The position numbers were made by a program, and so were the translations under genes. This document shows, in pieces, positions 28,235 to 36,379 of a stretch of DNA of 48,555 nucleotides. Position 1 is the stretch's first letter. Each line of letters starts with the position of its first letter. The notes below the pieces were generated by a model. The model was not told where the DNA came from and did no database searches. It worked only from the letters and a program-made list of their open reading frames with translations. The DNA is from Adlercreutzia muris (lineage in GTDB: Bacteria > Actinomycetota > Coriobacteriia > Coriobacteriales > Eggerthellaceae), in assembly GCF_008831045.1 (NCBI RefSeq), contig NZ_WAJS01000022.1, positions 1 to 48,555 of the forward strand. The letters run 5' to 3'.

Positions 28235-29233
28235 GTGGGATTTTTTGATGGTCTTAAACGGGACAGTAAACAGAATCAGACTATCGCCGGGGCTCGCGCC
28301 CCTCAGTCTCAGGAACAACGTGAAGCCCAGGCGGATGCTACTTATCGCGAACCTGATCCCGATGAACTTGAGGTGTCGATGCGGGAAGTGGCTCCCGCGA
28401 CATATCATTCTGAACCTGTTCAGCCGCTTAAGAGCTACAAGGATAAGGCTCCCGTCAAACATGTGATTGGGCATACGCGCGTGATCGGCATCATCAATCA
28501 AAAGGGAGGCGTCGGCAAGTCAACGACGGCCATTAATCTTGCTGCCGCTCTGGGCGAGATGGGTAAGCAGGTTCTTCTCATTGACCTCGATCCGCAAGGG
28601 AATTGCTCCAGCGGTCTCGGTATTGAGAAGGGTCTTATCCAGCAGTGCATTTATGACGTGCTCCTGAATGACGCCCCATTGGAGGATGTCATCATTCCTG
28701 ATGTGGCTGAAGGTCTCGATGTGGCGCCGGCAACGATCAATCTTGCTGGCGCTGAAGTGGAGTTGGTTTCTGAGATGGCCCGCGAGAACCGTCTGAAGGA
28801 CGCCATCGGCTCTATGCGGGGAAAGTACGACTTCGTTATTATCGACTGCCCTCCGGCCTTGGGTTTGCTCACAGTGAATGCGATGGTGGCCGCCGACAAG
28901 CTGCTTATTCCCATCCAGTGCGAGTTCTATGCCCTTGAGGGCGTGACAAAACTTCTTGAATCAATGAAACGTGTCAAAAGCCGTTTGAATCCGTCTCTTG
29001 ATATTTACGGCATTCTCTTGACGATGTATGACAGCCGTACGATCCTCTCGAAGCAGGTTGCCGATGAAGTTCGAGAGTACTTCGGGCGTCTCGTGTTCTC
29101 CACCCCTATTCCCCGTACGGTAAAACTTTCCGAAGCCCCCAGTTTCGGGCAGCCTATTACCCAGTACGATCCTCGTGGTCGTGGCTCCCTGTCCTATATT
29201 GAACTTGCGAAGGAAGTGATTGCCCGTGGCTAA
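28235..29233 (+). CDS. parA: Chromosome segregation ATPase ParA/Soj
   Basis: This is a 332-residue deviant Walker ATPase that drives origin segregation with ParB and parS. The P-loop KGGVGKSTT begins near residue 90, the second motif is LIDLDPQGNCSS, and IIDCPPALGLLT is the Walker B region. An N-terminal extension of about 80 polar residues precedes the ATPase. The GTG at 28235 is chosen because GGAGG lies 6 nt before it; the frame is open farther upstream. It overlaps parB by 8 bp, so the two are translationally coupled. Confidence 0.96.
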   Translation: MGFFDGLKRDSKQNQTIAGARAPQSQEQREAQADATYREPDPDELEVSMREVAPATYHSEPVQPLKSYKDKAPVKHVIGHTRVIGIINQKGGVGKSTTAINLAAALGEMGKQVLLIDLDPQGNCSSGLGIEKGLIQQCIYDVLLNDAPLEDVIIPDVAEGLDVAPATINLAGAEVELVSEMARENRLKDAIGSMRGKYDFVIIDCPPALGLLTVNAMVAADKLLIPIQCEFYALEGVTKLLESMKRVKSRLNPSLDIYGILLTMYDSRTILSKQVADEVREYFGRLVFSTPIPRTVKLSEAPSFGQPITQYDPRGRGSLSYIELAKEVIARG

Positions 29234-30308
29234 GCCAGAACGACGTGGTGGATTGGGCCGAGGTCTCAGTTCTCTCCTCCCTGGTTCCTATGAGGCTCCT
29301 GCCCCTGCTGCTCCAGCTCCCGAAGGCCAGCGACTGACCGTTCAGGTTGAGGATATCGAGGAGGTGCCGGCGTCTTCTCGACCGGCTTCTCGTGTTGTTG
29401 TGAGCGAAGAAGGAGCCGATACTGTTCTCTCCGAGCCGATTCCTCGGGAGGTGAGCGCTTTCGTGCCCGCTCTTGTCCGAGAAACAGCGGAGACGAGGAC
29501 GACCGATGAAGTGAGTCTTGATAGTATCTTCCCTAATCCCGACCAGCCCCGAACACAGTTCAAGAAAGAAGAGATCGAGGAGCTGGCTGCTTCCATCGAA
29601 AAGGACGGCTTACTTCAACCGATTCTTGTTCGGCAGATGGGCGATGGTACCTATCAGATTATTGCTGGTGAGCGACGCTGGCAGGCCTCCAAGGCCGCGG
29701 GCCTCAAAAAAGTGCCGATCCGCATCAAAGAGGCTGATGATAACCTCGCACTGGAGCTGGCTCTGATTGAGAATATCCAGCGAAGCGACTTGAATCCCAT
29801 TGAGGAGGCCTATGGATACCGCCGCCTCATGGAGCGTCGTTCGATGACTCAAGCCGAGGTTGCCCAGGCGGTTTCAAAAGGGCGATCCACTGTGGCTAAC
29901 GCTCTTCGCTTGCTCGATCTCCCCGAAGAGGCTCAGCAGTTGCTCTACGAGGAGAAGATCACAGCCGGCCATGCCCGGGCTATTCTCTCGGTATCCACAC
30001 CCGAAGGACGCGCGAAACTTACCGAGAAGATCGTTGAGGGGAATATGACCGTGCGTGAGGCCGAGAGCCTTGCCCGCTTGCTTTCAGGAAAGAAAGACTC
30101 CTCTCCTACTTCGACTCGTCCCGCAACTCCACCCGTGTTCAAATCAGTTGCCAAGACACTGCGTGAGACCCTCAAGACCAATGTTCGCGTCAAATCTTCC
30201 AAGGGCAAGAACAAGATTGAGATCGAGTTCAAGGATGAGGAAGATCTGCAGCGCCTCTTCGATGAGATTCTTGGCATGAAGGAAGAGTCTTCAGCCATTG
30301 AGGAGTAA
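29226..30308 (+). CDS. parB: Chromosome partitioning protein ParB/Spo0J
   Basis: This is a 360-residue ParB CTPase/DNA clamp. It starts KPERRGGLGRGLSSLLP, the typical N-terminus. The N-domain has PNPDQPRTQF and the CTP-binding box IIAGERRWQASKAAGL. The helix-turn-helix domain includes SMTQAEVAQAVSKGRSTVANALRLL. The C-terminal dimerisation segment contains KIEIEFKDEEDLQRLFDEIL. The GTG start lies inside the parA stop region. Binding sites are the parS copies listed here. A parS-containing terminator follows the gene. Confidence 0.97.
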   Translation: MAKPERRGGLGRGLSSLLPGSYEAPAPAAPAPEGQRLTVQVEDIEEVPASSRPASRVVVSEEGADTVLSEPIPREVSAFVPALVRETAETRTTDEVSLDSIFPNPDQPRTQFKKEEIEELAASIEKDGLLQPILVRQMGDGTYQIIAGERRWQASKAAGLKKVPIRIKEADDNLALELALIENIQRSDLNPIEEAYGYRRLMERRSMTQAEVAQAVSKGRSTVANALRLLDLPEEAQQLLYEEKITAGHARAILSVSTPEGRAKLTEKIVEGNMTVREAESLARLLSGKKDSSPTSTRPATPPVFKSVAKTLRETLKTNVRVKSSKGKNKIEIEFKDEEDLQRLFDEILGMKEESSAIEE

Positions 30309-30332
30309 CCTCTCTATCGGGACTGAGAAAAG

Positions 30333-30376
30333 AAAGAAAGGGTGTTTCACGTGAAACACCCTTTCTTTTTATTTTC
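30333..30376 (+). terminator. Palindromic terminator after parB containing parS
   Basis: A 36-bp perfect palindrome (30333-30368) has A-rich and T-rich outer arms and is followed by TTATTTTC. It lies 24 bp past the parB stop. Its centre is a perfect parS. Confidence 0.6.
30343..30358. promoter_or_regulatory. parS: parS site, perfect consensus, after parB
   Basis: TGTTTCACGTGAAACA is an exact match in the centre of the post-parB palindrome. Confidence 0.93.
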
Positions 30377-30534
30377 GAAATCCCCTGCTCTGTATCGAGC
30401 GCGCCCACTTCCGATTGAGGCGCCTTAAGGTCGATCTGAGTGGGTCTCCTCGATATTGGAAGAATTTTGCTTCCTGGAGCCCCTATGGGAAGCTCGCGAA
30501 AACTGCTTTACATAACATATCGAGTTGTGAGTGA

Positions 30535-31587
30535 TCATGTTTCACGTGAAACAATACGGTTCTTCAGCTGCCCACAGGCACCGTCGATATCACTTCCACG
30601 AGACTTTCTCATGCTTATTTCAACGCCCTCGGCTTCGAGCGTTCTCATCCAGTGTCGAACGGTTTTCTCAGCTGCTGGCTGGAAGGGAGCCCCCTCCACG
30701 GGATTCATGGGCAGAAGATTGATATGGCAGAGGAGTCCGCGACATAGATCGAGAAGTGCAAGCAGCTGCTCTTCGGAGTCATTGACGTTCTTAATGAGGA
30801 GGTATTCGAGGGAGACGCGCCGCCCGGTTTTCTGGGTATAGTTCTTAAGGGCCGTTTTGAGCAGCGGCAGGGGTTGTTGGGAGACTTTCGGCATGAGTTC
30901 GTCGCGGGTTGACTGTACTGCCGAGTGAAGCGAAATAGCTAGAGTGAATTGCTCAGGCTCGTCGCTGAGGCGCTCGATGCCGGAGATGATGCCGCAGGTG
31001 GAAATCGTGATATGGCGCGCGCCGATATGAAGGTCGTCAGCGCTGTTAACCATACGCAGTGCTGAAAGCACTTCATCGTAGTTCAGAAATGGTTCTCCCT
31101 GGCCCATGACAACAACGTTGCTCACGCGGGCTTCGAAGTCCTTTTGAACGGTAGCAATTTGCTGGACAATCTCCCCTGCTTGCAGGTTGCGGGTGAGCCC
31201 CTCGCGCCCTGTTGCACAGAATGCGCAGGCCATGGGACAGCCCACCTGAGAGGAGACGCAAACCGATAACCGCTCGATGATTCCGTCTTGGCGATGGGTT
31301 GGCATGCCGACAGTTTCGACAAGACATCCGTCGTTAAGTTTGAACACGTATTTGCGCGTTCCATCAATGGAGACCTGTCGGTCGACAGGGGAGAATTCCT
31401 CAAAGGGATATTCCTGTGCCAGCCGCTGGCGAAGGGGGGCCGGCACATTGCTCATGGCGTCAAAAGAAGTGCAATGGTGCCGATGAATCCATTCGTGTAC
31501 CTGTTTGGCTCGGAATCGGGGGAACCCCCAGGCTTCAATGAGACCGGTGAGCTCGGGAAGGGTGAGTGTCATAAGTTCGTTATTCAT
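30535..31587 (-). CDS. rlmN: Dual-specificity 23S rRNA/tRNA methyltransferase RlmN
   Basis: This is a 350-residue radical-SAM enzyme that methylates A2503 of 23S rRNA and A37 of some tRNAs. The cluster motif is CVSSQVGCPMACAFCATG, with the CxxxCxxC cysteines. VVMGQGEPFLNYDEV, AISLHS and a C-terminal SRGSDIDGACGQL with its cysteine are all typical. A longer start at 31605 is possible. The ATG at 31587 is preferred because TATAAT (31600-31595) sits just 7 nt upstream with no ribosome site, which suggests a leaderless mRNA. The last codons and stop are made by a perfect parS. Confidence 0.93.
   Translation of the reverse strand: MNNELMTLTLPELTGLIEAWGFPRFRAKQVHEWIHRHHCTSFDAMSNVPAPLRQRLAQEYPFEEFSPVDRQVSIDGTRKYVFKLNDGCLVETVGMPTHRQDGIIERLSVCVSSQVGCPMACAFCATGREGLTRNLQAGEIVQQIATVQKDFEARVSNVVVMGQGEPFLNYDEVLSALRMVNSADDLHIGARHITISTCGIISGIERLSDEPEQFTLAISLHSAVQSTRDELMPKVSQQPLPLLKTALKNYTQKTGRRVSLEYLLIKNVNDSEEQLLALLDLCRGLLCHINLLPMNPVEGAPFQPAAEKTVRHWMRTLEAEGVEISMRKSRGSDIDGACGQLKNRIVSRET
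30538..30553. promoter_or_regulatory. parS: parS site, perfect consensus, inside the rlmN end
   Basis: TGTTTCACGTGAAACA is an exact match lying within the coding end of rlmN (last codons ...VSRET, read from the minus strand). Confidence 0.92.
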
Positions 31588-31594
31588 AGGGGCC

Positions 31595-31600
31595 ATTATA
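31595..31600 (-). promoter_or_regulatory. -10 element of rlmN (possible leaderless start)
   Basis: Perfect TATAAT on the minus strand, 7 nt before the ATG at 31587. The -35 is poor. Confidence 0.4.
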
Positions 31601-31616
31601 GACAATGCACCTGCTC

Positions 31617-31625
31617 TGATATACT
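31617..31625 (+). promoter_or_regulatory. Extended -10 promoter of ddl
   Basis: TGATATACT is a TGN-extended -10, 38 bp before the ddl start and divergent from the rlmN -10. Confidence 0.45.
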
Positions 31626-31663
31626 TCCCCTCAGATATTCATCGTCTTGAAAGGTGTCCGATC

Positions 31664-32617
31664 ATGGCTGTTACTTTGGATCCGGCTACTTGTCGCGTCG
31701 CTCTGCTTGCAGGAGGAACGAGTGGCGAGCGCGAGATCTCCCTCGCGTCCGGCAAAGGGGCTGGCGAAGCGCTGCGCCAGGCAGGGTTTGCGGTGACGGA
31801 ATTGGACCCTGCCTCCAAAGATGATTTGAAGGCGCTCATTGACGGCAACTTCGATGTGGCCTTTCTCTGCCTCCATGGTAAAGGAGGGGAGGACGGCCAG
31901 CTTCAAGGGTTTCTGGAGGTGATCGGCCTTCCCTATACAGGCCCAGGCGTGTGGTCGAGCGCTACGGCTATGAACAAGGCGAAATCGAAGGTCTTCTATG
32001 CCCGTGAGGGTATTGCGACGGCCCCATTCTTCTCTCTTGAGCGGGGGTGCTCCTATGATGTTGAGACAATCGCCCAAGTTATGGACGGCACCTGTGTTGT
32101 CAAGCCCGCAACTGAGGGAAGTGCCCTCGGTATTTATATCGTTGAGGGGGAGGAGTCTATCCGAGAGGCCATCGAAGAGGTGTTCAAGATTGATAGCCTG
32201 GTGGTTGTGGAGCGCTTCATCAAGGGCACCGAGCTGACCGTGGCGGTTCTCGGCAACGATGAGCCCTATGCGCTGCCGATCATTGAGATTGTGCCCCGGG
32301 GCGAGTTCTACGATTTTGATTCCAAGTACGCCCCGGGCGGCTCTCAGCACATTTGCCCCGCGCCTCTCGACGAGGCCCTGACCCAGCGTGTTCAGGCCAT
32401 GGCCGTGGCCGCCCATCGCGCCCTTGAGTGCACTGGCGTCTCTCGCTCCGACTTCATCCTCGATGAGGAGGGAACGCCATGGATTTTGGAGACGAATACC
32501 ATCCCCGGCATGACGAGCACCTCGCTGCTCCCTGATGCGGCCCGCGCCGCCGGCATCGAGTTTCCCGAGCTGTGCACACGCCTGATCGTCAGTGCCCTTG
32601 AGGCGGCGACCCGCTAG
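31664..32617 (+). CDS. ddl: D-alanine--D-alanine ligase
   Basis: This is a 317-residue ATP-grasp enzyme that makes the D-Ala-D-Ala dipeptide of peptidoglycan in the cytoplasm. It has LAGGTSGEREISLASG near the N-terminus, LHGKGGEDGQLQG, CVVKPATEGSALGIY in the ATP-grasp part, and FILDEEGTPWILETNTIPGMTSTSLLP with the metal-binding residues at the C-terminus. The ATG at 31664 follows GAAAGGTG by 7 nt; the frame is open further upstream without a better start. Its stop overlaps the converging stop of the next gene (CTAG shared). Confidence 0.95.
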   Translation: MAVTLDPATCRVALLAGGTSGEREISLASGKGAGEALRQAGFAVTELDPASKDDLKALIDGNFDVAFLCLHGKGGEDGQLQGFLEVIGLPYTGPGVWSSATAMNKAKSKVFYAREGIATAPFFSLERGCSYDVETIAQVMDGTCVVKPATEGSALGIYIVEGEESIREAIEEVFKIDSLVVVERFIKGTELTVAVLGNDEPYALPIIEIVPRGEFYDFDSKYAPGGSQHICPAPLDEALTQRVQAMAVAAHRALECTGVSRSDFILDEEGTPWILETNTIPGMTSTSLLPDAARAAGIEFPELCTRLIVSALEAATR

Positions 32618-33252
32618 AAGAGCCCGCAGGCCTTCAACCCGAAGATGAGGGAGCCCACCAGGGCAAGGAGGAACGCCCAACTGAGAAGGTAGCAGCCCTT
32701 GTTTCCCTGGCGGCCCTTTTCGACGAGGCTATCGGTTATCGATCTTTGCCGCTTGAGAATGGCCATACCCTTCTTTTTTTCTGGCAAGGGAACGCGATCC
32801 GTGGGGAGCCATGCGCCCTGGGTTTCGACAATTCGCTCAACGGCGGCCCCATCGAAGGCCAGTGCGGGGCGAATCCCCTTGCCTATAAGGATTCCGACAC
32901 CTTCCACAAAGCAGGTGAAGGCCTTCTGATCGCGGGCATCGTAGGCGATGACCGCCGCCTCCCCCCAGTACTCACCGGGCTCTGGCTGCTCGGAGAAGGC
33001 CACGAAGGAGAGGATGCCGACCAAGGTGAGATCCTGGGCGCGCAGAAGGCTCAGCTGGCGCGAGAAGTCGGGGCCGAAGTACCCGATGCGAGATCCGAAG
33101 CGATTGACGAGCCAGGCTTTCTGGACCCCGCTTTCGATGGTGCACTCGATAGCGTACTGATCCCCGACGAGATTGTCCGAGCCGAGCAGGGCCGCGGCGT
33201 CCTTGCGGGACGCCGTTTGAAATGTTTGATATGTACCAAAATACCGTTCCAT
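32614..33252 (-). CDS. Conserved-looking protein of unknown function with C-terminal membrane segment
   Basis: This 212-residue protein is not recognised. It starts MERYFGTYQTFQTASRKDAAALLG after AGGGAG at good spacing. The middle reads as a compact soluble domain (GVQKAWLVNRFGSRIGYFG, GEYWGEAAVIAYD). A basic stretch (KKKGMAILKRQRS) and one transmembrane helix at the C-terminus (CYLLSWAFLLALVGSLIFGL) suggest a tail-anchored protein with its main domain in the cytoplasm. A longer upstream frame to 33825 overlaps the opposite-strand helicase and is rejected. It converges on ddl with a 4-bp overlap. Confidence 0.7.
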   Translation of the reverse strand: MERYFGTYQTFQTASRKDAAALLGSDNLVGDQYAIECTIESGVQKAWLVNRFGSRIGYFGPDFSRQLSLLRAQDLTLVGILSFVAFSEQPEPGEYWGEAAVIAYDARDQKAFTCFVEGVGILIGKGIRPALAFDGAAVERIVETQGAWLPTDRVPLPEKKKGMAILKRQRSITDSLVEKGRQGNKGCYLLSWAFLLALVGSLIFGLKACGLF

Positions 33253-33396
33253 GACGTTCTCCCTGCGCTGGCTGCTACAATACCGAAAGCTATTGAGTAC
33301 ACACCATAACCGAGGCCGATCATCTGTGGAACGCTCGCTTGGACGAGGTTCCTTTTTTTCGGCATCAGGGGTGCGCCGCGAAGGTAGGGCAACGCT

Positions 33397-36366
33397 ATGA
33401 CACGAGACACTACTCCTCTTGAGGGCCAGCTGAAGAACTTCATTACCGATGGAACGCCCCCTGAGGTGGTCGCCCTCTACGAGAGCCTGCCGGAGCGGGC
33501 CCGTACTGGCCATTTTGGCCCCTTCGACGGTAATGTGGTAGTGCTCGATACCGAGACCACTGGTTTCTCTCTTAACCATGACGAGCTCACCCAAATTGCC
33601 GCCGCCCGCATGGAAGGCGGCCAGATCGTCGAGTGGTTCATCACCTTCGTGAACCCTGGCAAGCCCATTCCCGATGAAGTCGCCCATTTGACCGATATTC
33701 ACGATGAGGATGTGGCCGAGGCCCCCACCCCCGCCGAAGCCCTGGCATCGCTCGTGGAGTTTGTGGGAGACGCCGTGGTGGTAGCCCACAATGCGGAGTT
33801 TGATCGCAACTTCACGACGAAACATCCTGCTGGTTACCCGCTGCTTGAGAATACTTGGGTCGACTCCCTTGACCTATCGCGCATTGCTCTGCCCCGTATG
33901 AAATCCCATCGTCTCATCGACTTGGTGAAGGCGTTCGGCGCCCCGCGCTCTACCCACCGAGCCGATGAGGATGTGGCCGCCACGTGCGCGCTGCTGCGCA
34001 TCCTCCTGGCCGGTGTGGAGGCCATGCCTCCCATGTTGCTGCGCGAGATTGCCTCCATGGCCACGCCGGAACAGTGGCCCACAGTTGTGGTGTTCCAGTA
34101 CTTCGCCGAGCAATGCGCTTCAGGAGGAGAAAAGCCCCTGCCGTTTTCCCTGAGGAGCCTGCGGCGCGATCGAGTCGGAGCCATCGACCACCGACCCCTC
34201 GTAGATGCGGCGGATATTGTTGCCGATCCCGCCCGTTCCCTGGTGTTCCCCACGGCCGAAGCCGTAGCGCAGGCGTTCACCGAGACGGGGCTTATCGGCT
34301 CGCTGTACGACGACTACGAGCAGCGCAATGAGCAGGTGTCCATGGCCGAGGCGGTGCGCAGCTCGTTTGCCCGTTCTACTAACCTTATGGTAGAAGCGGG
34401 TACGGGCGTGGGAAAATCCATGGCCTACCTGCTGCCCGCCGCTATCATGGCGCGGGATAACGATATCAACATCGGCGTGGCTACGAAGACCAACGCCCTG
34501 CTCGACCAGCTCGTCTACCACGAGTTGCCGGCCTTGGCCGAGGCCCTCGGCGGCGGCCTCACCTATGCATCGCTCAAGGGTTTCTCCCATTACCCCTGCC
34601 TGCGCAAGGTGGAGCGCATTGTTGTGGACGGCCCGCGCATGCGCACGGTGGGGAAGGGAGAGCAGCATCAAGCTCCGGCCCTTGCCGGCCTGCTCTCGTT
34701 CATCAGCCAGACGACCTACGACGATATCGACAACCTCAAGATCGATTATCGCCTCCTGCCGCGATGGTCCATCACCACGACGAGCCACGATTGCCTTCGC
34801 CGCAAGTGCCCGTTCTTCGGAACGAGCTGCTTCGTCCACGGTGCCAGGCGCCGGGCTGAGGCATCGAACATCGTCGTGACCAACCACAGCCTCCTGTTCT
34901 GCGATCTCGCCGCCGACGGAGGATTGTTGCCGCCCATTCGCTACTGGGTGGTGGACGAGGCCCATGGGGCCGAGAACGAGGCCCGCCGCGCCTTCTCCAT
35001 GGACCTGGCCGAGGAGGACATCCTTTCGCTTGTCCGCCGCGTAGCCACCGACGAGGCGCGCCGCAACGTGTTCGTGCGGGCGGAGCGCACGGTCATTATG
35101 CCGGGGAACGAATCCTCCGCAACGCTGTTCTATGCTCTCACCGCCAAAGCCCGCAGCGCGGGGCAGGCTTTCGGATCGGCAGCCGAGGCCTTCTGCGCCG
35201 CCCTGCCCGAACTGCTGTTCTACGATGCGAACCGCCGCTCGAAGGGCTATGAGACAGTGGATCTTTGGCTCAACGACGAGATCCGTGCCGGCTCTGTCTT
35301 CCAGAACATTTCGCGGTTGGGGAAGGCTATGGCCGCGGAGGCCGAGAAGATGGTCACGGCCTGTCAGGAACTGGTGGGTTACCTGGATGACATCGAGGGA
35401 GCTGCGGTCATTCAGCGGGAGATCGCCTCCATCGCCATGGAATTGAAGGAGATTATCGCCGCTGTGGACGTGATCTGCGTCCAGTGTCCGCCCCAGTACG
35501 TGTATGCCGCCAGTCTCACGCGGAAAAACGATCGTCCCCAGGACAAGCTGGAGGCCCTGCTGCTCAATGTGGGCAGCACCCTAGATGAGACGTTCTACGC
35601 GAACACCCATGCGGTGGTCTACGCTTCGGCCACATTGACCGTAGACGGGGGCTTTACCAGTTTCGCCAGCGCCATGGGCCTCAACACGAGTGATTGCTCC
35701 CGCACTGACGAACTCATGCTTCCCTCGAGCTATGATTTCGACAACCGCATGATTGTCTATGTCGTTAACGACATGCCAGAGCCCAACGAAGCCTCCTATC
35801 TTGGTGCTCTTCAGAACCTGCTTGTCGCTGCTCATAAAGCTCAACGGGGGTCCATGCTCACGCTGTTCACCAATCGTCGCGAGATGGAGCGGTGCTTCGA
35901 AGAAGTGCAACCGGCCCTGAAGGAGGACGATCTGCGCCTGGTCTGCCAGAAGTGGGGCGTTTCCGTGAAGGGCCTGCGCGACGATTTCCTTGCCGATGAG
36001 CATCTGTCGCTGTTCGCTCTCAAGAGCTTCTGGGAAGGTTTTGATGCCCCGGGCGCGACGCTTAAGGGGGTCGTCATCCCCAAGCTGCCGTTTTCCAAGC
36101 CCACTGACCCCCTCTCCTGCGAACGGGCCGCTCGCGATGACGCCGCGTGGCGCCGCTATGTTCTGCCCGCCGCCGTCTTAGAGACCAAGCAGGCTGCAGG
36201 CCGCCTCATTCGCAAGGCCACGGATAGCGGCATCCTCATCCTGGCGGACAAGCGCCTCGTGACCAAGGGTTACGGCAAGACCTTCCTTCGCTCGCTTCCC
36301 AGTCAGAACATCCGTTTCTGCTCGGCCGCCGAAATCGTGGCCGAAATTGAGCGCAGTGCCCACTAG
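33397..36366 (+). CDS. DnaQ-type exonuclease / DinG-type helicase fusion
   Basis: This is a 989-residue two-domain protein. The N-terminal DEDD 3'-5' exonuclease shows VLDTETTGF (Asp51, Glu53), HNAEFDRNF and HRADEDVAAT (187-196). The C-terminal XPD/DinG-like superfamily 2 helicase shows Walker A EAGTGVGKS (333-341), a DEAH box WVVDEAHG, and four cysteines of an iron-sulfur domain (YPCLRK, then DCLRRKCPFFGTSCF). The late motif QAAGRLIRK lies near the C-terminus. The combination occurs in firmicute DinG proteins and points to single-strand DNA or R-loop processing in repair. It starts an apparent rightward run with the membrane protein gene 13 bp downstream. Confidence 0.92.
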   Translation: MTRDTTPLEGQLKNFITDGTPPEVVALYESLPERARTGHFGPFDGNVVVLDTETTGFSLNHDELTQIAAARMEGGQIVEWFITFVNPGKPIPDEVAHLTDIHDEDVAEAPTPAEALASLVEFVGDAVVVAHNAEFDRNFTTKHPAGYPLLENTWVDSLDLSRIALPRMKSHRLIDLVKAFGAPRSTHRADEDVAATCALLRILLAGVEAMPPMLLREIASMATPEQWPTVVVFQYFAEQCASGGEKPLPFSLRSLRRDRVGAIDHRPLVDAADIVADPARSLVFPTAEAVAQAFTETGLIGSLYDDYEQRNEQVSMAEAVRSSFARSTNLMVEAGTGVGKSMAYLLPAAIMARDNDINIGVATKTNALLDQLVYHELPALAEALGGGLTYASLKGFSHYPCLRKVERIVVDGPRMRTVGKGEQHQAPALAGLLSFISQTTYDDIDNLKIDYRLLPRWSITTTSHDCLRRKCPFFGTSCFVHGARRRAEASNIVVTNHSLLFCDLAADGGLLPPIRYWVVDEAHGAENEARRAFSMDLAEEDILSLVRRVATDEARRNVFVRAERTVIMPGNESSATLFYALTAKARSAGQAFGSAAEAFCAALPELLFYDANRRSKGYETVDLWLNDEIRAGSVFQNISRLGKAMAAEAEKMVTACQELVGYLDDIEGAAVIQREIASIAMELKEIIAAVDVICVQCPPQYVYAASLTRKNDRPQDKLEALLLNVGSTLDETFYANTHAVVYASATLTVDGGFTSFASAMGLNTSDCSRTDELMLPSSYDFDNRMIVYVVNDMPEPNEASYLGALQNLLVAAHKAQRGSMLTLFTNRREMERCFEEVQPALKEDDLRLVCQKWGVSVKGLRDDFLADEHLSLFALKSFWEGFDAPGATLKGVVIPKLPFSKPTDPLSCERAARDDAAWRRYVLPAAVLETKQAAGRLIRKATDSGILILADKRLVTKGYGKTFLRSLPSQNIRFCSAAEIVAEIERSAH

Positions 36367-36379
36367 TGGAGCTTTACCC

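Noticed and set aside
32614-33825. Longer 403-codon version of the tail-anchored protein
   Set aside because: Its first 190 codons lie antisense to the exonuclease domain, and the ATG at 33252 has a proper ribosome site.
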